Positions 6,163 to 13,995 of a stretch of DNA of 47,632 bases are shown in pieces. The position numbers and the translations under genes are program-made. The DNA is from a virus. Each line of letters starts with the position of its first letter. Within the stretch, counting starts at the first letter, position 1. The notes below the pieces were generated by a model, which made no database searches, had not been told where the DNA came from, and saw only the letters and a program-made list of their open reading frames with translations. The stretch covers positions 1-47,632 of the IMG/VR virus record IMGVR_UViG_3300031712_000008; one strand, written 5' to 3'.

Positions 6163-6339
6163 AGAACGGGGGCCTGGTTTTGGGCCTGAAAACGGCCTGG
6201 AATTTTAGCAGAAAAACCAGGAATTGAATGCAAGGGTGCGGAGGAAACCCATGATAGAGAGGAATAGATGGCAATAACCTATACAAGCTGGCGACTAAAA
6301 TAATGAATGTATATAGTAGTACCTTCTAATCTGCTCTAC

Positions 6340-6357
6340 CACGGGTTTCCTCCCGTG
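6340..6357 (+). terminator. Rho-independent terminator candidate
   Basis: The stem CACGGG/CCCGTG with loop TTTCCT is followed by TTTTCT on the plus strand. About 30 bases further on, a weaker stem (CTTCC/GGGAG) is followed by a run of eight Ts ending near 6408. Together they would stop any rightward transcript that starts in the control region before the promoter of the late block. Confidence 0.55.
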
Positions 6358-6431
6358 TTTTCTCGTTCTCCTCGTAGGAGGCTTCCGTTTTTGGGAGATT
6401 TTTTTTCTTCAACACTAGATTTATGCTTGAC

Positions 6432-6440
6432 TGTTATAAT
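6432..6440 (+). promoter_or_regulatory. Extended -10 promoter candidate for the rightward block
   Basis: TGTTATAAT matches the extended -10 consensus TGnTATAAT and lies 76 bases upstream of the ATG at 6517, just after the terminator-like hairpins. No -35 hexamer stands at 16-18 bases. The TTGACT at 6427 is too close (2 bases) to count, which is tolerable for an extended -10 promoter. Confidence 0.45.
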
Positions 6441-6516
6441 AAGTTTAGATCTTGTGGGTAACTCAGATCAGATCGTACTTCGTTTCCAGGAACCTCTCTT
6501 CTATATTGAAAATAAC

Positions 6517-6981
6517 ATGCCCCTCCAAATCATCCCAATTTACCGTATTCAGGCTGGAATTGAGCAGCCGGATCGGACCTGTTTTTTGCGCGAATTATAT
6601 CGCACTTCCGAGCAGCCCGTTTTTGAGCAGGTTTGCCGCCAGATTTCCGAACTGGTGAAACCGCTTCCCAAGGTTCGAAATATCCGAGGGGGCTCATCAC
6701 GATCGATCACGGTTTTCAAACTGGTTGACCAGACGGAGGCGACCAAGTGCCGGATGAGTGGGGCCGTCTCGGAAACCGTGGAGGCCGGGTGGATCTTTCC
6801 CACCATCGAACTGGCCGCGGAGGCGCTGGGCTACGCGGTGGGCACCCTGACCATGATGCTCTACCGGGCGCGGAAGGCGTCGGGTACGGGAATCGACCAG
6901 GACATCGTGGTGCGCGGGTGGCTCGTTGGTTACACGGACAAGTCCCGGTCCTATCGCAAGGCGGAAAGAAATGTTCCATGA
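6517..6981 (+). CDS. Hypothetical protein with possible DNA-binding C-terminal module
   Basis: This 154-residue protein opens the rightward block. The C-terminal part, about residues 95-130 (WIFPTIELAAEALGYAVGTL), resembles the short helix-turn-helix modules that follow the pattern 'FPS-x-x-EAA-x-x-LG-x-x-x-x-T', as in NUMOD-type DNA-binding segments. The N-terminal half is unrecognised. The ATG at 6517 was chosen because the upstream frame runs through promoter- and terminator-like sequence. It overlaps the next gene by ATGA. A transcription regulator of the late block is a reasonable guess. Confidence 0.75.
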   Translation: MPLQIIPIYRIQAGIEQPDRTCFLRELYRTSEQPVFEQVCRQISELVKPLPKVRNIRGGSSRSITVFKLVDQTEATKCRMSGAVSETVEAGWIFPTIELAAEALGYAVGTLTMMLYRARKASGTGIDQDIVVRGWLVGYTDKSRSYRKAERNVP

Positions 6982-7283
6982 AGAACGACCGGTTCCAATG
7001 TGGGGTGGAGGTGGTCTTTCCCGGTGGCAAACCCGAGTCGTTTGACAGCCTGGCCGCCGCCAGCCTTTACCTGTGCAAGCCTCCGCAGTGGCTCGCCTGG
7101 CAAGTCATCAATTACCGCCGGAGAACCCTGGACGCCTGGCCGGAGGAACTCGTGCTTCCCGGGTTCATCGTCCGGCTGGACTGGACCAACCGGCCGCTGG
7201 CCTCTCACCGGGTATCCCTGGCCTCCCGGGTCGCCGGCCGGTCACTGGTGGCCGCTGAGAAATCCTGGACGGGACGTCTGTGA
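6978..7283 (+). CDS. Hypothetical protein, possibly related module to its neighbour
   Basis: The 101-residue product starts at ATG 6978 in an ATGA overlap. Its segment at residues 12-40 (VVFPGGKPESFDSLAAASLY) has the same layout as the module in the preceding gene: a beta strand with FP, then an Ala-rich helix and a second helix ending in YRRR. Both may be small DNA-binding proteins from a duplication, although identity is low. The stop overlaps the GTG of the next gene, so all three are probably translationally coupled. Confidence 0.75.
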   Translation: MKNDRFQCGVEVVFPGGKPESFDSLAAASLYLCKPPQWLAWQVINYRRRTLDAWPEELVLPGFIVRLDWTNRPLASHRVSLASRVAGRSLVAAEKSWTGRL

Positions 7284-7723
7284 GCACCCATCGAAAACGC
7301 CAACTGCCCGACGGGGCCTTCTATGTGGCAGAGGCCAACTGCCGGCCGGCCTGGAACGACGGGCATTCACGGTACGTCGCCGCCAGCCAGGCCTATTACC
7401 AGTTGCTGGCCGCGTTCTGCCCGGTGGTGGCCGAGTCCTTTACGGAATTCACACCGGCCGCCTACCGGTCGCTGAACCGCCTGGTGCCTTGTCAGAAGGA
7501 CCAGGGATTTTATCCGAGGGGTACGTTTGCCCGGATCCACTGTGCCACCGACGACCAGCGCGACGCGCTCGACCGTCTCTTTGATTTTGTTCAGAAGGCG
7601 CTGGTCGAGGCCTACGAGGATGGTCGCAAGGACGGCCGGGGACTGCTGGTCTCGCTGGCGCGCGGCGAGATCACGGCGGCTGAACTCGACGGCCATAAGA
7701 AATCGGAGGACTCTGACGAATGA
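7280..7723 (+). CDS. Hypothetical protein upstream of terminase (GTG start)
   Basis: This 147-residue soluble, helix-rich protein starts at a GTG overlapping the previous TGA (GTGA). The C-terminus is charged (GHKKSEDSDE). No domain is recognised. The aromatic-rich central region (YVAASQAYYQLLAAFCPVVA) looks like packed helices. It lies 58 bp upstream of the small terminase-like gene and may function with packaging or its regulation; this rests on position only. Confidence 0.75.
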   Translation: MSTHRKRQLPDGAFYVAEANCRPAWNDGHSRYVAASQAYYQLLAAFCPVVAESFTEFTPAAYRSLNRLVPCQKDQGFYPRGTFARIHCATDDQRDALDRLFDFVQKALVEAYEDGRKDGRGLLVSLARGEITAAELDGHKKSEDSDE

Positions 7724-7781
7724 ACCTCCTGCAAAAAATTTTGAGTCGCTTTTTCAACGTGCCGCTGGCACATCTCTACCC

Positions 7782-8753
7782 ATGTCCGACTCCCCCGAAG
7801 ACTCTTCCGTTGCCGCCATCCTTGAAGCCGCCGCTGCACCGGTGAAGCCCGGGAAGGTGAAGATCAACGCGCGCACCGGCGGATCGCGCAGCCCCGGGAT
7901 CAACTGGGCCGCGGCGTTCGTCCTGTTCTGCAAGGGCATGTCCCTGGACGAGATTGCCGGCCAGTTCGGCTGCCAGGTGGTCGTGCTGCAGAAACGCCAC
8001 CGGTCCGAGGACTGGGGCGCCCTGGCGGCCAAGTCCCGCGCGCTCGTGGCCCCGGCCGTGGCTCCGTCGGATCTCGTGCTCTCCGCCGAGGAAACGGAAA
8101 AGAAGGCCCGGCGCATCGAACAGAACCGGGAGTCGGCACTTTCCGTATCACAAAAACTCCGGGCCAGGATCGAGGAGGCCATGCTGAAGATCGACCAGCG
8201 GGCCGACGCGATTGCCCGGACGCTGCGCGAGTGGCTGGAGAAAACCGATCGGGGGGACGATGGCCCGAAAGCTCCCGGCCGGATGGCGGTGGTTGCATTT
8301 TTTGAACTCGTGAAGGAGTGGGACTACCAGCGTGTCGGGGATATTCTGGCCCTGGCCAAGTCCGCGAAGCTGGTGGACGAGGCCTCGATGACCGCGCTGG
8401 GGGACGTCGCCCAGAAGGGCGGCAACCTGGGCAACCCGTCCTCCGTCCCCACCTACATCATCAACCTTCCGGGCGTGGCCTCCCAGCCACGCATGAAGGC
8501 GGCTGACCGGGTGCTCGAGATCCCGGCAACTACTAAAGCTGAGCCGGCTAGTAGTGAATTAGTAGATCCCGAGCCCCCGCCGCCAATCGATCCGCCGGGA
8601 GCCCCCGAAGTGGATCCTCCGTACCAGCTGTACGAGTCCGACGGCCAGGAGGAGTCGGAGGAGGTGGTCGAGGTCGAGATCATCAGCCCCAACCAGGATG
8701 ATTCCAAGCCGGCCCCAACCGTGGGGGATACCATCGACTTCGAGAAACTATAA
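7782..8753 (+). CDS. Terminase small subunit-like DNA-binding protein
   Basis: This 323-residue protein is likely the DNA-recognition subunit of the packaging motor. Near residues 40-75 there is a helix-turn-helix-like segment (FVLFCKGMSLDEIAGQFG, followed by a second helix) of the type found in small terminases. A long helical, charged central region (residues 90-180) would allow oligomerisation. The C-terminal 80 residues are low-complexity, rich in Pro, Glu and Asp. The gene stands four genes before the large terminase, the usual order. The ATG at 7782 follows a CTCTACCC leader with no Shine-Dalgarno. Longer than typical small terminases because of the tail. Confidence 0.65.
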   Translation: MSDSPEDSSVAAILEAAAAPVKPGKVKINARTGGSRSPGINWAAAFVLFCKGMSLDEIAGQFGCQVVVLQKRHRSEDWGALAAKSRALVAPAVAPSDLVLSAEETEKKARRIEQNRESALSVSQKLRARIEEAMLKIDQRADAIARTLREWLEKTDRGDDGPKAPGRMAVVAFFELVKEWDYQRVGDILALAKSAKLVDEASMTALGDVAQKGGNLGNPSSVPTYIINLPGVASQPRMKAADRVLEIPATTKAEPASSELVDPEPPPPIDPPGAPEVDPPYQLYESDGQEESEEVVEVEIISPNQDDSKPAPTVGDTIDFEKL

Positions 8754-8757
8754 CTCT

Positions 8758-8946
8758 ATGAAAAAATTATTCAAGTTAGGCCGCCGGCGATGGTGGCGGC
8801 TGGCGCTGGGAATCCCCGGTCTGGTGGCCGGGCTCGTGCTCGGACTCGTCGGCCTGGTGCTCATGACCGTTGGAGAGTGGCTGTATGAATCAGTGGACGG
8901 GGGTCTCGAGTCGCTCGGCGACTGGATGAATCAGCCAAGAAAATGA
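8758..8946 (+). CDS. Small membrane protein
   Basis: This 62-residue protein has a basic N-terminus (KKLFKLGRRRWWR), a long hydrophobic segment at about residues 16-42 (LALGIPGLVAGLVLGLVGLV) and a short acidic C-terminus. This gives one or two membrane spans with the positive end inside. Size and layout would suit a holin-like or other small inner-membrane phage protein, but location inside the packaging cluster makes that uncertain. The stop overlaps the next start (ATGA). Confidence 0.7.
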   Translation: MKKLFKLGRRRWWRLALGIPGLVAGLVLGLVGLVLMTVGEWLYESVDGGLESLGDWMNQPRK

Positions 8947-9116
8947 AAGCCGAGTACGCCCAGACAATTTCAGAATTGGACCAGGTTCTTGGGATGGTCC
9001 GTCAGCCGGGGATGGCCGAGACTTCCAATCCGGTGCTTACTCCAGAGCAGGTCGACCAGATTGAGAATGGTCCCTGGGCGGCGGAGTGCTATGATGATTC
9101 CTTGCCGGGATTCTGA
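8943..9116 (+). CDS. 57-residue hypothetical protein
   Basis: This short gene fits exactly between its neighbours: ATG at 8943 overlaps the preceding stop (ATGA), and the TGA at 9114-9116 is 2 bp before the next ATG. The product is acidic (MKAEYAQTISELDQVLGMVR... ending CYDDSLPGF), with an N-terminal helix and no recognised domain. Support comes from tiling and coding-like composition. Confidence 0.65.
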   Translation: MKAEYAQTISELDQVLGMVRQPGMAETSNPVLTPEQVDQIENGPWAAECYDDSLPGF

Positions 9117-9118
9117 GC

Positions 9119-9370
9119 ATGAGCTACGATGTTCTCCAGGCAGCCAACGGGGACGACGGGGATTTCCGGAAGTTCTCCGACCGGGCGCACGCGATGTGGT
9201 ACTATCATCGCGAGGGATTCATCGTCGGAGTCTTTGAGTGCGAGGCCTGCGGCCACCGGATGGACACGTTCATTGATCCGCGGATCGTGGTCACCCGGTT
9301 CCCGACGTGTGATGCCTGCGGCTTTTTGAAGACTCGGTTCATGTCGGAGATTCCTACTGCGCCTAAATGA
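9119..9370 (+). CDS. Small zinc-ribbon-like protein
   Basis: This 83-residue protein has two CxxC pairs, CEAC at about residues 41-44 and CDAC at about 64-67, separated by about 20 residues. That spacing is typical of a rubredoxin-like or zinc ribbon fold binding one metal ion. It ends in an ATGA overlap with the large terminase gene, so it is produced together with it. Such small zinc proteins in packaging clusters may bind DNA or the terminase, but no specific family is recognised. Confidence 0.75.
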   Translation: MSYDVLQAANGDDGDFRKFSDRAHAMWYYHREGFIVGVFECEACGHRMDTFIDPRIVVTRFPTCDACGFLKTRFMSEIPTAPK

Positions 9371-10965
9371 AAGCCCGGATCCGAACCTCCTGGCGTGACC
9401 GCCACACTGAGAAGGCCGAAACCTGGTATCGTCCCGGCAAGTCGATTGCCGAGTTCCATCAGTCCCAGGCGTTCATCCGCGTGCTCGTGGGCGGCCGGGG
9501 ATCCCAGAAAACGACGGCGTGCGCGGTGGAGGCTATCCGCCACTGCACGCACTACGCCGGCGCCAAGGTTCTGGCAGTGAGGCAGACCCAGGTGTCCAAC
9601 GAAGACACGTCGGTCCGCACGTTCAATGAAGTCTACGACCGGTGTGGCTACCGGATCCAGGAGGATGAGGAGACCAGTCTTTTTCGCAAATGGAACGACG
9701 GGCTCACGGTTCGCATTCCCTCCGCGGACGCGCTGGCGGCCTACAATGAGCTCATGCAGACGGGTCCCACGCGCCAGCAGATCAAGACCTGGATCGACAA
9801 TGACGGGGACCGGCTCTGTAGTTACATCGAGTTCCGGGGCCTCAAGGATGAGAACAAGGTCGAGGGCCAGTTGCGCGGTTATGAATGCTCGATGGGCATC
9901 CTGGTGGAGGCCGACCTGCTGCAGGAGCAGGATCTGGATCTGTTCGTCGCCTGCCTGAGATGGAAGGACGCCTACGGCAATTACATTCCTGACTACTCCA
10001 TCATCCTCGACACCAACCCACCCAGCCCGCGGCACTGGATTGCCAAGATGGAGACGCGGGTCCAGGGGGATCCCACCTACCGCTACTGGCACATCCGGAC
10101 GGAGGAAAACGTCAACCTGCCTCCTGGGTACATCGCCAGCCTCGAGCGTCAGTACCGTAACAAGCCGGCGCACCGCCGCCGGTATTTGCTCGGTGAATAC
10201 GCCGAGTTGTTCGAGGGTTCCCCGGTGCTCTTCGCCTTTCGGGAGGACAAGCACGCCTTCGAGGACATCCCCTGGCCGAGCGGGGCTTACCTGGTCCGGG
10301 GGTGGGACTTCGGCTCGATCCATGCGGTGATCTGGTCGGCCTACTTCAAACTGGATTTCCAGGTCGGCAAGGCGGTGGTCCCCTTCGAATACTGGTGGGA
10401 TCTGCACGAGTATTTCAACGAGATGAGTGACACGGAGCGCCAGTGCCGCGCGGTGATCGACATCACGGACCGGGAGTTTCCGTTTTGGAATGACCGGAGC
10501 ATTTGTGCCGGGGTGATGGATTTCTGCGATCCGGCCGGGGCTGCCCGGACCGACAAGGGGTCCTCGGTTGACGTGGTCCGGGCCAACATTCCCGGGATCG
10601 TGATGAACTGGCAGACCCGGGTGCGCTCGCTGGACACGACGATTTCCGTTTATAACCGGCTGCTCGAGGCCCGGGATCCAGCCAGCCGGTTTGTGTACAA
10701 GCTCGACAAGAAGTGGTGCCCCCGGCTTTACGCCGCCAGCCTGGGCGAGTACCGGTGGCCGCTGCCCGGCGAGGCGGGATATACGTCGGGTGATCCGATC
10801 AAGGGGCCAAAGTGCAATGGGGCGGATCACCTGGTCGACGCCAGCCGCTACCCAAAGATCAACTGTCTTCGCATGGCCCAGCGCGTCTTTGATGAAGTGA
10901 CCAAGAAAAACCTTTTGCCGGGTGGAAAGCCCAAGTCCTTGAACCGATTACGTCGGGATTATTAG
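9367..10965 (+). CDS. terL: Terminase large subunit (packaging ATPase/nuclease)
   Basis: This 532-residue protein is the DNA-packaging motor and genome-cutting subunit. The N-terminal ATPase has a Walker A loop GGRGSQKTT (residues 42-50), a Walker B-like strand GILVEAD (177-183, Glu181 as likely catalytic carboxylate) and a coupling motif DTNPPS (215-220). The C-terminal RNase H-fold nuclease shows WDFGS with Asp314, MDFCDPAG with Asp385 and Asp388, and DHLVDASRY with Asp487 and Asp491, a full set of metal-binding acidic residues. The length is normal for the family. The start overlaps the preceding stop (ATGA). The portal gene follows after one small gene, as expected. Confidence 0.93.
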   Translation: MKARIRTSWRDRHTEKAETWYRPGKSIAEFHQSQAFIRVLVGGRGSQKTTACAVEAIRHCTHYAGAKVLAVRQTQVSNEDTSVRTFNEVYDRCGYRIQEDEETSLFRKWNDGLTVRIPSADALAAYNELMQTGPTRQQIKTWIDNDGDRLCSYIEFRGLKDENKVEGQLRGYECSMGILVEADLLQEQDLDLFVACLRWKDAYGNYIPDYSIILDTNPPSPRHWIAKMETRVQGDPTYRYWHIRTEENVNLPPGYIASLERQYRNKPAHRRRYLLGEYAELFEGSPVLFAFREDKHAFEDIPWPSGAYLVRGWDFGSIHAVIWSAYFKLDFQVGKAVVPFEYWWDLHEYFNEMSDTERQCRAVIDITDREFPFWNDRSICAGVMDFCDPAGAARTDKGSSVDVVRANIPGIVMNWQTRVRSLDTTISVYNRLLEARDPASRFVYKLDKKWCPRLYAASLGEYRWPLPGEAGYTSGDPIKGPKCNGADHLVDASRYPKINCLRMAQRVFDEVTKKNLLPGGKPKSLNRLRRDY

Positions 10966-11022
10966 AGATCAGGCTTGACCCGGAAAGTTTCCAGCCCGAT
11001 CCTTTCCCCGAAGGAACATTTT

Positions 11023-11469
11023 ATGAATAACCTCGGCGTCACCAGAAAAGAAGGTCCCGGCGCGATTGCGGAGCCGGCCCAGAATAAGTCCACGACCCGT
11101 TTCCCATCTGCCACCTTTGAGGGTGAGCAGGTTGCGGCGATTGGTCTCGAGAAAGCCAAGATCGACACGGAGTACTGCCTCAACAAAGTCTACGTCAAGG
11201 TGCGCAGCGTTGAGCGCCCGAGCTATGGGGACGGTGAAAAACGTGTCACCGTCGACCTGCTCCATTCCGCCCCCGCGATTGAAGAGTCGCAGGAGTCGGG
11301 TGAGGACGAAGAGTCCGGCGAGGAATCAGGTGATGAGGAATCCGAGTCGGGTTACGAGTCCGAGGGATCCGACGAGGCTGACACCGAGAACGAAACCACG
11401 GGCCAGTCCGTGCGTGAGGCTCCTGATTTCAAGACCAGCGCGGTGAGCCCGGCTGAGGCGGGCCTGTAA
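11023..11469 (+). CDS. Hypothetical virion-cluster protein with acidic Ser/Gly/Glu tail
   Basis: The first 85 residues of this 148-residue protein form a plausible small alpha/beta domain. They are followed at about residues 88-125 by an extremely acidic run of Glu, Ser, Gly and Asp (for example ESGEDEESGEESGDEESES). Similar acidic stretches occur in the capsid and several tail proteins in this window. A clear AAGGAA site lies 7 bases before the ATG at 11023. Position between terminase and portal suggests a head-related role, perhaps as a decoration or assembly factor. No family is recognised. Confidence 0.75.
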   Translation: MNNLGVTRKEGPGAIAEPAQNKSTTRFPSATFEGEQVAAIGLEKAKIDTEYCLNKVYVKVRSVERPSYGDGEKRVTVDLLHSAPAIEESQESGEDEESGEESGDEESESGYESEGSDEADTENETTGQSVREAPDFKTSAVSPAEAGL

Positions 11470-11474
11470 TCCTG

Positions 11475-13676
11475 ATGACCCCGGCTGTCGTAGATCGGGC
11501 TGCGGATCCAGCAGCTTCTTCCACTCCGAAGACTTTTAATTCGCTGACAGAGCGGCTGGAGACCGACGAAAAATTTCGAAAAGACCTGCTGAAAATTGTG
11601 CAGGATTACGCGATGCACGGCCGCGTGATGCTGGACTACTACATGCCGGACTTTGATGCCGCGCATGACATCATTCAGTGCTTTGCCACCCTGACGCGCA
11701 AGGACTACGTCCAGCTGGCAAAAGGAAATCCTCGCCGGTTCACGCTGCCAATCACGACCACGCACGTCCACACGATGACGACCTTCCTGGCCGCGTCGTT
11801 GTTTGGGACCAACTCTCCGCATACGGTTGACCCTGGGACTCCGGAATCTGAGGCGCCGGCCCGGGCGATGAATCTTCTCCTGGCCTGGAATGCCGGCAAG
11901 CAGGCCGCGGGCATGTACCATCTCGGTTGGATGTGGATCGAGAACTGCCTCACCTACAACCGCGGGGTCATGTATGATAGTTACGTCCCGATCATTCATA
12001 CGGAGTGGAAGGACGTGCCGGTGCTCGATGAGGCGGGGGAGCCGGTGCTCGATGAGTCCGGCAATCCCACGACCAAGTTGCAAAAGCAGGCCACCCACGT
12101 CGCCTCCTATTGCAAGATCGACCTGGTCTCTCCCTACGACTTTTTCATGGACCCGCTGGTTCCGATTTACCGGTTGCAGGAAGGCCGGTTCTGCGCCCAC
12201 CGTTTTATCAAAAGCTGGATGGAGATGAAGAATCGGTCGCTGCTGCCAAAGGACGATCCGATGTACGTTTCTCCGGCGGCGATCGAGCGCATCAAATCAA
12301 AAAGTTCCCGGGCTGCGGGGTTCACCTACCCGGCCGGTGGATCGATCACTGGCGCGCAGGGAGTGGAGAATACCTCCCGCACAGCCTACGAGCGGTCGAA
12401 GATTACCACGCCGGCTGACGCCCGGGCTGATTCCAAGGATTTTGGGGTGATGGACGGTCTCGAGATGTGGGTCCGCCTGGTGCCGAAGGAATACGACATC
12501 GACGACCGCACGGATCCGGTTCTCTTTCAAATTCTCGAGGCCAATGATCGCGAGGTTCTCGCCGTCAATGAGGCGCCGAACACCCACGATATGTACCCCT
12601 ATTCCGTGGGGTCGCCCCGGCCGAGTCCGTTCTATCAGTTTGTCCCGTCCTGGGTGATGCTTTTGAAGGCGACGCAGGACTACGTTGACTATCTGAAGAA
12701 CCGGCACCAGGAGGCTATTTCCCGCACGATCGGAAATGTGTTTATTGCCAAGTCGTCCATGATCGACATTGCCGACTTTGAGGATCCGGACCGAGAGGGT
12801 AAGTTCATCACCGTTTTGCCGGAGGCTGGATCTACGCCGCTCAATGACATCATCCGCCAGGTTCCGATCGTGGATATGACCGCCAACTTCCCGAAGGAGA
12901 TGCAGCAGTTCATCAGTTTTGCTGAGGCCACGAGCGGGGCCAACCAGGGACTGCAGGGCCAGCCGGCAGCCGGAACTCCGTCGGCCACGGAATTTGCCAG
13001 CACGCAGCAGAATGCCGGTGGTCGACTGGGGGCGATCGCGCGACTGCTTTCTGCGCAGGGACTGGTGCCCCAGACCGTCCGGTTCGTTTCCAATTTCCAG
13101 CAGTGGTACGACGGATCCATGGTCAGGAAGATTGAAGGGGAGGCGCTTTTGGATATGACCGAGGGGGCTCCCACAGCGATCACGATCGATTCTGATTCCA
13201 TCCAGGGACAGTTCGAATTTCGGCCGCATGACGGGACGCTGCCGGGCGCAGATTCCAAAAAGGTTGCCGCGCTCAGCCGGGCGATTCAGGTCATGCCACT
13301 CTTCCCGCAAATTTTTGCACCCGGCCAGGCCGGGCTCAATCCGCGTAAGATCTTCATCGATTTGTTCAGGGCGACCGGAATGAATCCGGAAAACTATCGG
13401 TACTCCCAGGAAGAGATAGCCGCGGCTCAACAGGCGATGGCTGCCCAGGCTGCAGCCGCGGCTGGTGGTGCTCCGGGTGGTCCTCCTGGTGGTCCTCCTG
13501 GAGGTGGTCCGGCTGGTCCGGCACCGGGATCTCCGCCGGCGCCTCAGAACATGCCTCCGGGTACCGCGCCAGGGGCACTCAACCTGCCAGGACCCAAGCC
13601 GCTTTCTACTGGAGTTGTCCCGCCGCTTTCATTGCCGTCGGCGGCTCCTGACCAGATCCGGCCGTCGAACGCTTGA
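11475..13676 (+). CDS. Portal protein
   Basis: At 733 residues, in the slot between terminase and scaffold/capsid, this is the head portal that forms the DNA channel and docks the terminase and tail. The body is alpha/beta with long helices, including the stretch around WVMLLKATQDYVDYLKNRHQ, typical of podovirus-type portals of about 700 residues. The last 100 residues are low-complexity, with a collagen-like Gly-Pro-Pro run (GGPPGGPPGGGPAGPAPG) and Ala-rich helix, likely exposed and flexible. The start ATG at 11475 is 5 bp after the previous stop. Assignment rests on size, order and helix pattern rather than a signature motif. Confidence 0.85.
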   Translation: MTPAVVDRAADPAASSTPKTFNSLTERLETDEKFRKDLLKIVQDYAMHGRVMLDYYMPDFDAAHDIIQCFATLTRKDYVQLAKGNPRRFTLPITTTHVHTMTTFLAASLFGTNSPHTVDPGTPESEAPARAMNLLLAWNAGKQAAGMYHLGWMWIENCLTYNRGVMYDSYVPIIHTEWKDVPVLDEAGEPVLDESGNPTTKLQKQATHVASYCKIDLVSPYDFFMDPLVPIYRLQEGRFCAHRFIKSWMEMKNRSLLPKDDPMYVSPAAIERIKSKSSRAAGFTYPAGGSITGAQGVENTSRTAYERSKITTPADARADSKDFGVMDGLEMWVRLVPKEYDIDDRTDPVLFQILEANDREVLAVNEAPNTHDMYPYSVGSPRPSPFYQFVPSWVMLLKATQDYVDYLKNRHQEAISRTIGNVFIAKSSMIDIADFEDPDREGKFITVLPEAGSTPLNDIIRQVPIVDMTANFPKEMQQFISFAEATSGANQGLQGQPAAGTPSATEFASTQQNAGGRLGAIARLLSAQGLVPQTVRFVSNFQQWYDGSMVRKIEGEALLDMTEGAPTAITIDSDSIQGQFEFRPHDGTLPGADSKKVAALSRAIQVMPLFPQIFAPGQAGLNPRKIFIDLFRATGMNPENYRYSQEEIAAAQQAMAAQAAAAAGGAPGGPPGGPPGGGPAGPAPGSPPAPQNMPPGTAPGALNLPGPKPLSTGVVPPLSLPSAAPDQIRPSNA

Positions 13677-13708
13677 TTTACGACACCTGATTTTAGGTGC
13701 CGTAAATC
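13675..13708. other. Inverted repeat at the portal gene 3' end
   Basis: Arms GATTTACG (13675-13682) and CGTAAATC (13701-13708), extended by CACCT/AGGTG with one mismatch between, form a long stem around the loop GATTTT. It overlaps the portal stop codon. There is no T-run on either side, so it is not a standard terminator; it may protect or cleave mRNA between portal and scaffold genes. Confidence 0.5.
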
Positions 13709-13756
13709 ACGATTGGGCTTGAGGGTGCCGGTCAGAGGGTTACACCTGAAGTCTCG

Positions 13757-13984
13757 TTGAACCTCATAAGATCCCTCCACGAAGCCACCGGCCTTTCCCC
13801 GGCCGACGAAACGGACATCCGATCCAAGATGCCTACCTCTCCGTTTCGGAAGCTTGTGGAATATGATCTCGAAAAACGCAAGATCGAGGCCCAAGGCGAC
13901 GCCACTACTGATTTCAAGAAGGGGGTTGTCGAGGGGCTTGCGGTTGCGATTGGAATTCTGAACCGTCCGAACAAATCCTCCTAA
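13757..13984 (+). CDS. Small helical protein before the scaffold gene
   Basis: A 75-residue helical, charged protein of unknown role. The longest start is a TTG at 13757; an ATG at 13829 would leave a 51-residue form. The TTG form has a natural-looking N-terminal helix (NLIRSLHEATGLS) and is preferred with some doubt. It lies 11 bp before the scaffold-like gene, so it may assist head assembly. Confidence 0.6.
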   Translation: MNLIRSLHEATGLSPADETDIRSKMPTSPFRKLVEYDLEKRKIEAQGDATTDFKKGVVEGLAVAIGILNRPNKSS

Positions 13985-13995
13985 CCTCTACTACC

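Larger units (their letters stand above)
5368..6516. other. Divergent intergenic control region, no convincing genes
   Basis: This 1.15 kb stretch separates the leftward operon from the rightward late block. Open frames exist between 5852 and 6233, but they overlap one another on both strands, have repetitive shadow-like translations and lack start signals. In order the region holds a leader for the leftward operon, an array of perfect palindromes (5542-5718) with a degenerate outlier, a tRNA-like hairpin segment (5750-5840), degenerate direct repeats (5890-5987), an AT-rich zone with inverted repeats (about 6090-6440), terminator-like hairpins and an extended -10 element. It is the best candidate in the window for promoters, operators and a replication origin. 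Confidence 0.7.

Noticed and set aside
5852-6233. Several overlapping open frames of 60-96 codons in the control region
   Set aside because: They overlap each other in multiple frames and on both strands, run through degenerate repeats and have no start signals or protein-like pattern.
6427-6440. TTGACT and TATAAT as a normal -35/-10 pair
   Set aside because: They are only 2 bases apart. Only the extended -10 element TGTTATAAT is kept as a candidate.
7720-7845. 41-codon frame starting at an ATGA overlap between 7280..7723 and 7782..8753
   Set aside because: It runs 64 bases into the terminase small subunit-like gene, and its second half is Pro/Leu-rich shadow sequence. The start context is good, so a short leader peptide is not excluded.
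9205-10830. 541-codon open frame on the minus strand
   Set aside because: It is antisense to the large terminase gene, which has all catalytic motifs.
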